Assembly (NCBI GenBank): GCA_016930835.1
Contig: JAFGGA010000180.1
Span: forward strand, 1-56,445
Direction of reading: 5' to 3'
DNA: 56,445 nt
Source of the DNA: Deltaproteobacteria bacterium
GTDB lineage: Bacteria; Desulfobacterota; DSM-4660; Desulfatiglandales; HGW-15
The position numbers and the translations under genes were made by a program. Shown piece after piece: positions 45,340 through 53,790 of this stretch (positions are counted from its first letter, which is position 1; each line of letters starts with the position of its first letter). The notes below the pieces were generated by a model. That model was not told the origin of the DNA, made no database searches, and saw only the letters and a program-made list of their open reading frames with translations.

Positions 45340-46299
45340 CTATTCATACCTTATCCGAGGGTCCAACCAGCCATAGGAGATATCAACAGCCAAGTTAACC
45401 AGTAATACGACAATGGCGATAACAAGGGTACATCCTTGCACGGCTATAGAATCTTTATTAAATACGGAAGTTACCATGAGCCTGCCCATACCGGGGATAT
45501 TAAAGACGGTTTCAATAAGCACCAGTCCGCCTACGAGAACTCTAAATTGCATTCCCAGAAGGGTCACCACGGGAATCAGAGCATTTTTCATGGCGTGACT
45601 TATTACAATAACTCTCTCCTTGAGCCCCTTTGACCAAGCGGTTCTGATATAATCTTGCCTTACTACCTCCAGCATGCTGGAGCGAGTCTGTCGAGTAATA
45701 ACCGCCATGGGAAATAAAACCATACAAAAAACCGGCATAATTGCCTGGCGGATATTCATAATGGGATCTTCCAAAGGGGAGGTATAGCCCTGAAGCGGAA
45801 GCCAGCCTAATTTTAGTCCCAATGTGTAAATCATAATTACGGCAAGCCAGAAAATGGGTGTGGCAATGCCGATATTAGAAAACAGGGCAATGACCGTATC
45901 TATTGTTTTACCGCGTCTGATCGCACAAATGATTCCGAATCCAATACCGAGAACAGTACTAATTATAAAAGAAAATATAGATAGGTTAAGCGTAACCGGA
46001 AGGCGTGTCATGATAAGCTCTTTAACGGGTTGACCGTAAAGTACCGATTTCCCCAGATCGCCCTTAAAAACATTGGTTAGCCAATGTCCATACTGGACTG
46101 TAAGCGGACGGTCCAGCCATAGTTCCTTGCGAAGCTCCTCTATCTGTTCCAAAGTCGCTTCTTCTCCCAGCAAGCAGCGGGCCGGATCTCCCGGGATAAG
46201 ATGGATTAATAAAAAGACAAGTACAGTAACGATGAACATGACCACTACACTGAGGATTAATCTACGGACAATATAAGTAATCATATAATAATATCTCAT
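45340..46299 (-). CDS. Oligopeptide/dipeptide-type ABC permease, DppB-like
   Basis: A 319-residue inner-membrane permease with six helices, starting YIVRRLILSVVVMFIVTVLVFLLIHLIPGDPA, typical of DppB, and an EAA loop TAWSKGLKERVIVISHAMKNALIPV. A start at ATG 46284 is also possible. Together with the DppC-like protein it forms the pore for a peptide- or organic-solute importer; no ATPase genes follow. Confidence 0.92.
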   Translation of the reverse strand: MRYYYMITYIVRRLILSVVVMFIVTVLVFLLIHLIPGDPARCLLGEEATLEQIEELRKELWLDRPLTVQYGHWLTNVFKGDLGKSVLYGQPVKELIMTRLPVTLNLSIFSFIISTVLGIGFGIICAIRRGKTIDTVIALFSNIGIATPIFWLAVIMIYTLGLKLGWLPLQGYTSPLEDPIMNIRQAIMPVFCMVLFPMAVITRQTRSSMLEVVRQDYIRTAWSKGLKERVIVISHAMKNALIPVVTLLGMQFRVLVGGLVLIETVFNIPGMGRLMVTSVFNKDSIAVQGCTLVIAIVVLLVNLAVDISYGWLDPRIRYE

Positions 46300-46314
46300 T
46301 AAAGCATGATTATA

Positions 46315-47475
46315 CTATTTCTTTCCACCGGACGAGATAGACTTGATATACGCTTCAATATGTTTTTTTAGAAGCTTTGGATTTGATATCTTATATTGCT
46401 GTGGTTCAAGAGGCAATACAGGTATGCCTAATTTCTCCAATTCTTTTTCCTGATCCGGGTAATCCCACGCCGGATGCTGATCATCTTTGATATGGAAAAA
46501 GATTTCCCCTTGAGCACTGGCTGCTACAACCGATTTGACTCTGTATTTCAGTGTTTCATCCATGCCTAGCATCCAAGGGTCCGGTGGTTTATATGTATAC
46601 CTATCACATATGGCTTCCATCGGGTCCATATCATCTCTAATAAGCAACTCCGCGTATCGGTCACCAAAAGCGGTATCCTCACCTACAACGACTGCATGGG
46701 TAGATTCTATAAGTTCATAAAGCTTCGGATGATCGACCGAACTACCCGATACGAATATCCTTGTTTTGGAAGCATCCTTCTTAGGAAGGTTATTGACCTC
46801 CTTATCCAGAAATTCTTTAAGTAATCTATTGTATTCCGTCTTTGGCATAAGCATTGATGCCATGATAATCGGCAATGCTTCACACCCTGATATATGGGGA
46901 GGGTCCGTTTTCCTAAGATCAGAAAGCTTTTTAAGGAGCTTCCTGGTTTCATTGGTCACCTCTATAGCTTCTGACAAAGCACGATTGGTTATTTTTCTCT
47001 GTGAGAATTCCTCAAGATAGTCTTTAAAGGCGACTAATCGGCCGAAGTTATAGTCACGATGATGTTTGAACGTTGTCCTGAGATGCTCTAAAAAATATGT
47101 CTCTTTATATTCAAGTGAGGGGTTTAGTCGCTTCTCTTCATTCAGGTAACCATGGAGGCTGCTCTGCCATTCATCACCTGCTGTAATACATATTAGATCA
47201 ATAAAATTATATCTTCCGGTCAGGATTGCTTCATATAAATATCGGATCGGGAGGCTCACAGGATATTGCATATATTTATAATCCACATCAGAATCGCTAT
47301 CCGGGTCTCCGACCATCAACAGCGGAAGGCATCCGGCGGCAATAATCAATTCCTCAGGGCAATTAATGTCCGTATAACCAATTATTTTTTGTCCTTTTTC
47401 TTTCCAATCTTTGGCTAATAATTGATAATTCCATCGTTCTTTATAATATTTTTGTAATGTTTCAAATGCTTTCAT
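46315..47475 (-). CDS. 2-hydroxyacyl-CoA dehydratase family subunit, atypical (no cluster Cys)
   Basis: A 386-residue protein of the HgdB/BcrC-like dehydratase family, with IGYTDINCPEELIIAAGCLPLLMVGDP near 32, RIFVSGSSVDHPKLYELIESTHAVVVGEDTAFGDR in the second domain and a C-terminal EKLGIPVLPLEPQQ. Normally three Cys bind a [4Fe-4S] cluster. By eye, the first site aligns with QYPVSLP, the second with ITAGDEW and the third with KDDQHPAWDYP, so all three are replaced. Cys39 and Cys49 are present but elsewhere. RBS AAGGGA. It follows the second subunit in the operon. Without cluster and activator, radical dehydration is doubtful and the reaction is unknown. Confidence 0.78.
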   Translation of the reverse strand: MKAFETLQKYYKERWNYQLLAKDWKEKGQKIIGYTDINCPEELIIAAGCLPLLMVGDPDSDSDVDYKYMQYPVSLPIRYLYEAILTGRYNFIDLICITAGDEWQSSLHGYLNEEKRLNPSLEYKETYFLEHLRTTFKHHRDYNFGRLVAFKDYLEEFSQRKITNRALSEAIEVTNETRKLLKKLSDLRKTDPPHISGCEALPIIMASMLMPKTEYNRLLKEFLDKEVNNLPKKDASKTRIFVSGSSVDHPKLYELIESTHAVVVGEDTAFGDRYAELLIRDDMDPMEAICDRYTYKPPDPWMLGMDETLKYRVKSVVAASAQGEIFFHIKDDQHPAWDYPDQEKELEKLGIPVLPLEPQQYKISNPKLLKKHIEAYIKSISSGGKK

Positions 47476-47563
47476 AGTATTCCCTTTTTGTAAGTAAACT
47501 GATTATTTATTAGATGTTCATAACCCTCTAAATCATAGTATTTGGAGATACATATGAGAAAAT

Positions 47564-48871
47564 CTATTTTTTTGGATTTTTATTTTTAAATGGTTTCAGA
47601 CTTTCTATAAATACGGTAACCTTGGCCTTCATTGCGGAATCATCCCAATTTTGACTATCAACCGGATCATAGTTGATAATCAAGGTCGGTGTCCCATGCC
47701 TCTTTAGCGTCTCTAAAATAAACATTTCCCCCCTATACGCCGTTCCTCCCCTGATGGGAAGGATGACGCCATCCGCTTTACATTTTTCTACGGTATGAAC
47801 AGCGTATTCCGCGGCGGCTGTTGGGGTTGCAGCTCCGTATCTTAGATGCCTGCGTAAAGCCATAGCCTTCAACGGGTTGCTTCGATCGTGATACATGATT
47901 TTTGCCGCTGCTGAGATATAGTTATCAGCGATAAATACGGCGCCATGACTTTCTTCCCAATAATTGTAGAAACCAAGGGAGAACCATATCGGCAGAGTCG
48001 TAAGCCATAATAAACGGACTTTTTCATTGGGACAAACGGCCTCCTTATTGTCAACACGTTTTTTGATCTCTTCGTAGTATTGTTTTGCATGCTCCAATGT
48101 CCATTTTTCGCCCTGATGCCAATTATACACGGCGACTTCCGCAAAAGCGTCTGTTACACTGATTGGAGCCGGGACAGTCGTACAGGCAAGGTCAGTGGCC
48201 TTCCAGTAGTATTCACATGTTTCATCAGCTATTTCAAGTACCTCCCGTAGCTTGGCCTCATTATAACTTTTTCCGGTAAGGGCTTCCAGAAACCTTGCAC
48301 ATCCTTCAAATTCTTTAGTCCATTGCTCAACCATAGGAGGGTTTCCCCAGTCCTCAATCTCCCACCACCTGGATGGGATGTTTGTCGGGTGCGTAAAGTC
48401 CATGAAATAAAGTGGGCAACCAAATTCACGCGCATAATGCTCATATACTCTGGTTGACGAGGCACGATCTATAATCCATGCACTTATCTTTGGGATCCCG
48501 CCATAGGGAGCAGCCTTCGGATTATTATCAAGCGCATAACCGAGTGTTATGCTTTCATAGCCGCCGGCAAGACTATTAAAGTAGCCTTTTTGTTTCAAGA
48601 CATCATGATAATGACGATCCATCTGTTTGGCTGCAAATACCGCCGACCACCAGGCATGACAATGATAATATAAACCCATGGACCTAATCAGCTCCCTCGG
48701 TCCGTCGCCAAAGATCAAATGTCCTCCCCTTGCTATTCCCTCTAACATCTCTTCATTCGACTTTTTCATCAAACCGGATGCTTCCTGAGACGTTTTTAGG
48801 CGTTTTTTGCTCCTTTCACCTTGCCACTGCTCGGTTTTAAGCTTAGACCCTTCTTTTGTTTTTTGAATCAT
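47564..48871 (-). CDS. 2-hydroxyacyl-CoA dehydratase family subunit, atypical (HgdA-like, no cluster Cys)
   Basis: A 435-residue relative of the larger dehydratase/benzoyl-CoA-reductase subunits. Recognisable are GPRELIRSMGLYYHCHAWW, a Gly-rich AGGYESITLGYAL where a Cys-Ser-Tyr is expected, PKISAWIIDRASSTRVYEHYAREFGCPLYFMD where the second Cys is expected, and KADGVILPIRGGTAYRGEMFILETLKRHGTPTLIINYDPVD where an NRSC motif is expected. By eye none of the three cluster ligands survives, matching the partner subunit. RBS AAGGAG eight bases from ATG. The first 40 residues are a basic, unstructured leader. No HgdC/BcrA-type activator is in the window. Confidence 0.78.
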   Translation of the reverse strand: MIQKTKEGSKLKTEQWQGERSKKRLKTSQEASGLMKKSNEEMLEGIARGGHLIFGDGPRELIRSMGLYYHCHAWWSAVFAAKQMDRHYHDVLKQKGYFNSLAGGYESITLGYALDNNPKAAPYGGIPKISAWIIDRASSTRVYEHYAREFGCPLYFMDFTHPTNIPSRWWEIEDWGNPPMVEQWTKEFEGCARFLEALTGKSYNEAKLREVLEIADETCEYYWKATDLACTTVPAPISVTDAFAEVAVYNWHQGEKWTLEHAKQYYEEIKKRVDNKEAVCPNEKVRLLWLTTLPIWFSLGFYNYWEESHGAVFIADNYISAAAKIMYHDRSNPLKAMALRRHLRYGAATPTAAAEYAVHTVEKCKADGVILPIRGGTAYRGEMFILETLKRHGTPTLIINYDPVDSQNWDDSAMKAKVTVFIESLKPFKNKNPKK

Positions 48872-48945
48872 TACGATAACTCCTTATGTTTATAGATTGG
48901 GCAAGATATTATAAACAAACACAAATTCATTTGCCAGACAGATTC

Positions 48946-50190
48946 CTATTCAAAAACTCCATCTTGAAGCAATCGAACAAATTCATCGTCAGAAATGTTC
49001 AAGAAATGAGTACAGACATATTCGTTATGTTCCCCTAAACGCGGAGCCGTCCTCGTGCGGGGTTTTGTCCCAAGCAATTTGAAAGGTGGATTAACATGGT
49101 TAAAAACCCCTATTACAGGATGTTCCAGGCGTACAAAGAATTCCCTTTCTCTCATCTGCGGATCATTATCCAGTATATCCTGAGCATTTTGAACCACGCT
49201 TGCGGCAATACCGGCCTTTTGCATCATGTGCATAATATCTTTGGCTTCATGTTTGACCGTCCATTCGGACATTAATTTTTCCAATTCGTCTTCATGCTCC
49301 TTTCTATTACTCAAGGTGGAAAACCTGGGTTCTTTTGTCCAGGGCGGATCATCGATTACATTACAGAATGACCGCCATTCTTTTTCTGTAAAAACAGCAA
49401 TAGCACACCACCTGTCTTCCCCGTAACACGGAAATACGCCGTGCGGCGACGCGTTGGGGATACGATTACCGTTGCGATTCTGCAGGTTAGCGTTCGCTTG
49501 CCAATCTAAAATGGCTGGATTGGTCATATGGGTCCAAATCTCGAGCATGCTGGCATCAATGTATTGTCCTTTGCCGGTTTTTCTTCGATAATCCAATGCG
49601 GAAACAACAGCAAGGACATTAAAAAATGGAAGAATGTAATCACCATAGGTCACCGTCGCACCGCCGGGACCCCGATCCGGCCAGCCAATAAGATTACTAT
49701 GGCCTGATAACGCTGCCCCGATTCCATCTACGCCCCATTCCCTGGCGAGCGGTCCGGTTTGTCCGAATAAACTTCCACTAATCATTATTATGCGCGGATT
49801 GATACTTTTTACGGATGCGTAATCCAAACCCAGTTTTTCCATTGTCCCGGGAGTGAAGTTCTCATTAATGACATCAGCCCAAATAATTAGCTTTTCTATG
49901 ACCGCTCGTGCCCGAGGATTTTGCAAATCAAGTGTTATTCCATATTTTGAGGTATTGAGCTGAACAAAGCGCGGCTTATCATCAGGGTTGGTCCCGGTAG
50001 ATATAGAAACGTGCCGGCTTGTCCTTATCATATCAATGCGCTTGGAGGATTCCACTTTGATAACAGTCGCTCCGTAATCCCCAAGGTATTTACCGGTCAA
50101 AGAACCGGCAATAGCCCAACCAAAATCCAGGACATTAACATCTTTTAATGCCTGTTCATCCGTGCTCTGAACTTCCATTCTAGTGTTCAA
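48946..50190 (-). CDS. Class III CoA-transferase (CaiB/BaiF), catalytic-type subunit
   Basis: A 414-residue CaiB/BaiF family protein: LDFGWAIAGSLTGKYLGDYGATVIKVES at the N-terminus, NENFTPGTMEKLGLDYASVKSINPRIIMISGSLFGQTGP, catalytic Asp in TYGDYILPFF, and RRKTGKGQYIDASMLE. The family swaps CoA between acids through an aspartyl-CoA intermediate. The start is TTG 50190, overlapping the upstream gene's stop, or ATG 50178. The tight coupling to a second family member suggests a heteromeric enzyme like BbsEF. Confidence 0.9.
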   Translation of the reverse strand: MNTRMEVQSTDEQALKDVNVLDFGWAIAGSLTGKYLGDYGATVIKVESSKRIDMIRTSRHVSISTGTNPDDKPRFVQLNTSKYGITLDLQNPRARAVIEKLIIWADVINENFTPGTMEKLGLDYASVKSINPRIIMISGSLFGQTGPLAREWGVDGIGAALSGHSNLIGWPDRGPGGATVTYGDYILPFFNVLAVVSALDYRRKTGKGQYIDASMLEIWTHMTNPAILDWQANANLQNRNGNRIPNASPHGVFPCYGEDRWCAIAVFTEKEWRSFCNVIDDPPWTKEPRFSTLSNRKEHEDELEKLMSEWTVKHEAKDIMHMMQKAGIAASVVQNAQDILDNDPQMREREFFVRLEHPVIGVFNHVNPPFKLLGTKPRTRTAPRLGEHNEYVCTHFLNISDDEFVRLLQDGVFE

Positions 50191-51425
50191 ATTACATTCC
50201 CTTTTTTCAATTCAGCTATAACCTCGGGGGAAATACCCATTTCTTTGCTGAAAATTTCGTTATTGTGTTCTCCAACATGTGGAGCCCTGTGTCTCACAAA
50301 ATTCATGGTTTCGTTGCACAAAAAGAAATGTCGAGAATGGGCCAGTTTGATACCTCGTTCACTGTAATCCAATTTGATCCAATAGTCTCTTGCATTTAGG
50401 TGCGAATTTTGAAACACATCCGCCGGATTACTAATAACATGGGCACGTATTCCTCTCATCAACCCATCCGTAGATATTTCTTCCTTGGTATGTCTCAAGA
50501 AAAACGTCGTTATAGCCGCTTCAAATGCATTATGTTCTTCTCGAGTTACCTTAGCCATATTGAAGTTTTCCCAATCCGACACACGAGAAAATGGATTTTG
50601 TATGCCATCTTCCTCCATCCATTCACATAAGGCTCTATTGCCGGGAGCACCGAGCGGCCCTCCCCAAAAAATCCAAAAAACATATCCGTCCTTACATTGC
50701 CAAATCTGTTTCGAGGGACGCTTTCCAAACTCACTGACGGGACCTCCCCTCTTTCGCAGGACCTTATCAAACTCCCATGAAGAGAATGTCCCTGTATTCC
50801 TGTTGGTGGTCACTTCAGCAATAGAAATATCGACTTGCTGGCCGCGGCCTGTTTTCTCTCGATAATAATGACTAACCACAGCACCGCAAGCAGCGGCGGC
50901 ACACGCCTGAAAGTATACGGAACCTACAGGTTCCATGACAGGAGGCCGATCCGGTTCTCCCGCGATTCCCAAAATGCCGCTCATGGCATATGCTATCAAT
51001 TCACTACCTTTATAACGTGAATAAGGTCCTTTCTGACCAAACGAGGTTATGGATACAAGGATAATTCCTGGATTTATTTGTTTAAGATTTTCATAACCAA
51101 GTCCGAGTTGATCCATTGTTCCTGGTTGAAATGATTCGAGCACAAAATCGGACTCATTGACCAGTTCTCGAAATAAATCCTGCCCTTGTGGGGTTTCGAG
51201 GTTAAGGGTTATGCCGCGTTTATCGGTATTAAAGGCCAGCCAGTAAAGGCTGTTCTCGGGATCTGAAACATTATCTAAGAAAGGAGGTATGTAACGTGCG
51301 GAATCCCCTCCGGGTTTTTCGATTTTAATAACGTCAATACCCAGAGCGGCAAGAATTTTGCCACAGGCTAGCCCCTTCTCATCCGTCAGATCAAGAGCGC
51401 GAAATCCATTCAATAAACTATCCAT
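50187..51425 (-). CDS. Class III CoA-transferase (CaiB/BaiF), partner subunit without the catalytic Asp
   Basis: A 412-residue CaiB/BaiF protein: ALDLTDEKGLACGKILAALGIDVIKIEKPGGD, ESFQPGTMDQLGLGYENLKQINPGIILVSITSFGQKGPYSRYKGSEL and YREKTGRGQQVDISIAE. At the position of the catalytic Asp I read EPVGSVYFQACAA, with no Asp. So it is probably the non-catalytic half of a heterodimer with the downstream paralogue, which overlaps it by 4 bases. Confidence 0.88.
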   Translation of the reverse strand: MDSLLNGFRALDLTDEKGLACGKILAALGIDVIKIEKPGGDSARYIPPFLDNVSDPENSLYWLAFNTDKRGITLNLETPQGQDLFRELVNESDFVLESFQPGTMDQLGLGYENLKQINPGIILVSITSFGQKGPYSRYKGSELIAYAMSGILGIAGEPDRPPVMEPVGSVYFQACAAAACGAVVSHYYREKTGRGQQVDISIAEVTTNRNTGTFSSWEFDKVLRKRGGPVSEFGKRPSKQIWQCKDGYVFWIFWGGPLGAPGNRALCEWMEEDGIQNPFSRVSDWENFNMAKVTREEHNAFEAAITTFFLRHTKEEISTDGLMRGIRAHVISNPADVFQNSHLNARDYWIKLDYSERGIKLAHSRHFFLCNETMNFVRHRAPHVGEHNNEIFSKEMGISPEVIAELKKGNVI

Positions 51426-51458
51426 AGACTATTATTGCCTTTATTTATTATTTATCTA

Positions 51459-51722
51459 TTAACGAACAAGCACACGTACCCTGGGACCGGAATACTCTTC
51501 TTTCCATTTTTTATTCTCCGGATGATTACAGACGATTTGTTTCCGATCTAGGTGCGGGCAGACATATCGATACCCTGTGCAAATAAAAGGCAACTGAGCG
51601 TATCTCCTGTTAAAGGGGCAGAGCACCCTCTCAGGATTTTCCATCTTTTCCTTAATTCTCGCTATCTGAGTATCATTGACACTGTCTTTGATCTCATTTA
51701 ATTTTTCTTCTATCACCATCAT
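51459..51722 (-). CDS. Small four-cysteine protein, unknown function
   Basis: An 87-residue cytoplasmic protein with RBS GGGGAG eight bases upstream. The first 30 residues are a charged helix; the rest has Cys at 35, 48, 55 and 65 (RVLCPFNRR, FICTGY, YVCPHLD, IVCNHPE), suggesting one Zn or Fe-S site, and a basic tail. I do not recognise the family. It sits between the binding protein and the CoA-transferases, so it may be an accessory or an electron/metal partner of the dehydratase-like pair. Confidence 0.7.
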   Translation of the reverse strand: MMVIEEKLNEIKDSVNDTQIARIKEKMENPERVLCPFNRRYAQLPFICTGYRYVCPHLDRKQIVCNHPENKKWKEEYSGPRVRVLVR

Positions 51723-51750
51723 TTGTCCATCTCCCCTGAAATAACGATAT

Positions 51751-51796
51751 TGGCATGGCCTAAATATTACATGTTCTTAACATTTAGGCCATGCCA
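51751..51796 (-). promoter_or_regulatory. Perfect 15-base stem-loop between binding protein and downstream operon
   Basis: TGGCATGGCCTAAAT and its exact complement ATTTAGGCCATGCCA enclose a 16-base loop. There is no U-run after it on the minus strand. Such hairpins after binding-protein genes commonly protect the upstream mRNA and reduce read-through, raising binding protein over the membrane and enzyme genes. Confidence 0.6.
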
Positions 51797-51877
51797 CCAT
51801 AATATTGCTTTTGCTATTATTCGCTCACAAACTCATTAATAAGGGCTTTTATCTCTTTTAAAACGGGGGCCGTCCCA

Positions 51878-53431
51878 TTATTTGGATAACCAAATATCTT
51901 CCGGTGTCCATTGATCATTACCAAAATCTATATATAATCCAGTATCTTTAACTTCGGGATACGTGATAGAATTCTGGCCGCCTAAATAAACAGGGGCCAG
52001 AATGCAGTATTTGTCAACCATTAACCTCTGAGCTTCCATATAAAGAGCCCTAGCTTTTGATGGATCCGGTTCATTCATCGCATTATTAAGCGTTGTCTCT
52101 AGTTCAGGTGGTCTGATCATTTTAATAAAGTCGGTATATGCTCTCTGGATTGCTCGAGAAGGTTCCGTTAACTGATTCATGCGTATCGAAATCCAACAAG
52201 TACCATTCTTCCAACCCTCAGTACTGCGTATCGCTGTATATTTTGGATAAGCTAAAAGTTCCATTTGCGCGTCAAATCCAACTTTATTCAGGTAGCCCTG
52301 ACATGCCACAACCCAGGTATAATCAAATACTGAAGCAACATTTAATTTTATTTTTGGTTTATTTGAATCCCCATAACCCGCTTCCTTCAGCAACGCCATT
52401 GCCTTGGCAGGATCATAGCTATATCCTTCAACAGACGGGTTGTATGCTTTACTGCCTGGGACAGCAAGTACATGTCCAGGTAAATTTAGATCATGGAAAA
52501 TATTTTTACATATATCTTCCCTATTAATTGCATATGCCATGGCCTTTCTTACTCTTACATCCCTAAATACAGAATCAGGATTTGCACCATCCCCTACTAA
52601 TCCCGATATACCCGAGCTAAATGATGTATTGACAATATATTTTCCTTCTTGTTTGAGTCCATAGGTATCATTTGCCTGAAGACCGACTATCATCTTCCCC
52701 TCACCCGCTTCAAATGACATACGGGCAGTCACCTTATTGGCGATTAATTTAAATTCAATGCCCTCAAGATAGGGCTTACCTTCCTGCCAGTAATCCTCAA
52801 ACTTCTCATATTGGAGCAAACTATCACGCCTGAACTCCTTAAATTTAAAAGGACCTGTACCCACCGGATGAACAGAAGCCCATCCCTTACCATTTTTCTC
52901 AACCGCAGTCGGAGAAATCATACGTGCCTCGTCCTGTGAAAGAGCCGGTAAAATCGAGCCATCATAAGTATCAAAGTTCAGTCTCAGGCTGTAATTATCA
53001 ATTACATCTATCGATTTTACGGATTTAAAGGCCTCTTTGGGTGACTTTATTATTAATTCCAGGTTATATTTCACTGCCTCGGCATTAAAGTCTGTTCCAT
53101 CATGGAACTTTACGCCCTTTCTCAAGTCTAAGGTAAGAGATTTCCAATCAGGATTCCACTTCCAGGAAGTTACCAGCCACGGAATCTGTTCACCTTTTTT
53201 ATCATAGTGAAGTAGTGTTTCGAGACAAGGTGCTATCATTAATATATCTCTTGGCGCAAATGGTTCCGGGGTATATCCAATATTCTTTCCGGTGGTACCG
53301 GGAATGATGATGGTCAAATATCCGCCGGTCTTCGTCGTCTGTGCCCAAGCCGGGGTATTGATAAGCGTTGTAGCCATGAAAATGAAACTTAATAATAATC
53401 CCCCCACAAAATAACATCTTGCTCTTTTCAT
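51878..53431 (-). CDS. ABC transporter substrate-binding protein (family 5, oligopeptide type)
   Basis: A 517-residue periplasmic SBP_bac_5 protein. Signal peptide YFVGGLLLSFIFMATTLINTPAWA (cleavage near residue 30), then DILMIAPCLETLLHYDKKGEQIPWLVTSWKWNPDWKSLTLDLRKGVKFHDGTDFNAEAVKYNLE, the family signature, and VRKAMAYAINREDI. Start at ATG 53431 behind AAGGAGGAG. It is the first gene of the minus-strand operon and should deliver solute to the Dpp-like permeases at its end. Ligand unknown: family 5 binds peptides but also sugars, nickel and other organics. Confidence 0.92.
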   Translation of the reverse strand: MKRARCYFVGGLLLSFIFMATTLINTPAWAQTTKTGGYLTIIIPGTTGKNIGYTPEPFAPRDILMIAPCLETLLHYDKKGEQIPWLVTSWKWNPDWKSLTLDLRKGVKFHDGTDFNAEAVKYNLELIIKSPKEAFKSVKSIDVIDNYSLRLNFDTYDGSILPALSQDEARMISPTAVEKNGKGWASVHPVGTGPFKFKEFRRDSLLQYEKFEDYWQEGKPYLEGIEFKLIANKVTARMSFEAGEGKMIVGLQANDTYGLKQEGKYIVNTSFSSGISGLVGDGANPDSVFRDVRVRKAMAYAINREDICKNIFHDLNLPGHVLAVPGSKAYNPSVEGYSYDPAKAMALLKEAGYGDSNKPKIKLNVASVFDYTWVVACQGYLNKVGFDAQMELLAYPKYTAIRSTEGWKNGTCWISIRMNQLTEPSRAIQRAYTDFIKMIRPPELETTLNNAMNEPDPSKARALYMEAQRLMVDKYCILAPVYLGGQNSITYPEVKDTGLYIDFGNDQWTPEDIWLSK

Positions 53432-53489
53432 TGTACTCCTCCTTAATTTAAAGATTATCACCAAATGTTTAAAAAAATGGGACCTAGCC

Positions 53490-53625
53490 GATACTATGCG
53501 ATTTGTATAATTACGAATAATTTAACAAATGTATCATTTCCAAAAGCATGGCGATTTGATACTAACATGGTCGTATTTGAGATACGTTAAATGTATCGTA
53601 AACAGACATCACACTTTTTAGTATC
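53490..53625. promoter_or_regulatory. Cluster of GATAC/GTATC half-sites upstream of the transport-CoA operon
   Basis: Six copies of GATAC or its complement lie at 53490, 53531, 53558, 53581, 53593 and 53621, two of them forming the palindrome GATACGTTAAATGTATC (53581-53597). They lie within 200 bases upstream of the binding protein start, in the 360-base gap before the SDR gene, so they may be operators. Confidence 0.35.
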
Positions 53626-53790
53626 CAGACTCGTTCAAAGGGATGCAATTGAATTTTACAAGAAGGTAAAAATATTCCCTCCAAATTTTTTGAGCATTTT
53701 TCAGATCAAGTTCTATGTGCTTTCGTGTGTCGACATCAGTCATTATCATTCATGATAATTCATTTGATAGTCTTAATCTATAAATCTTTC

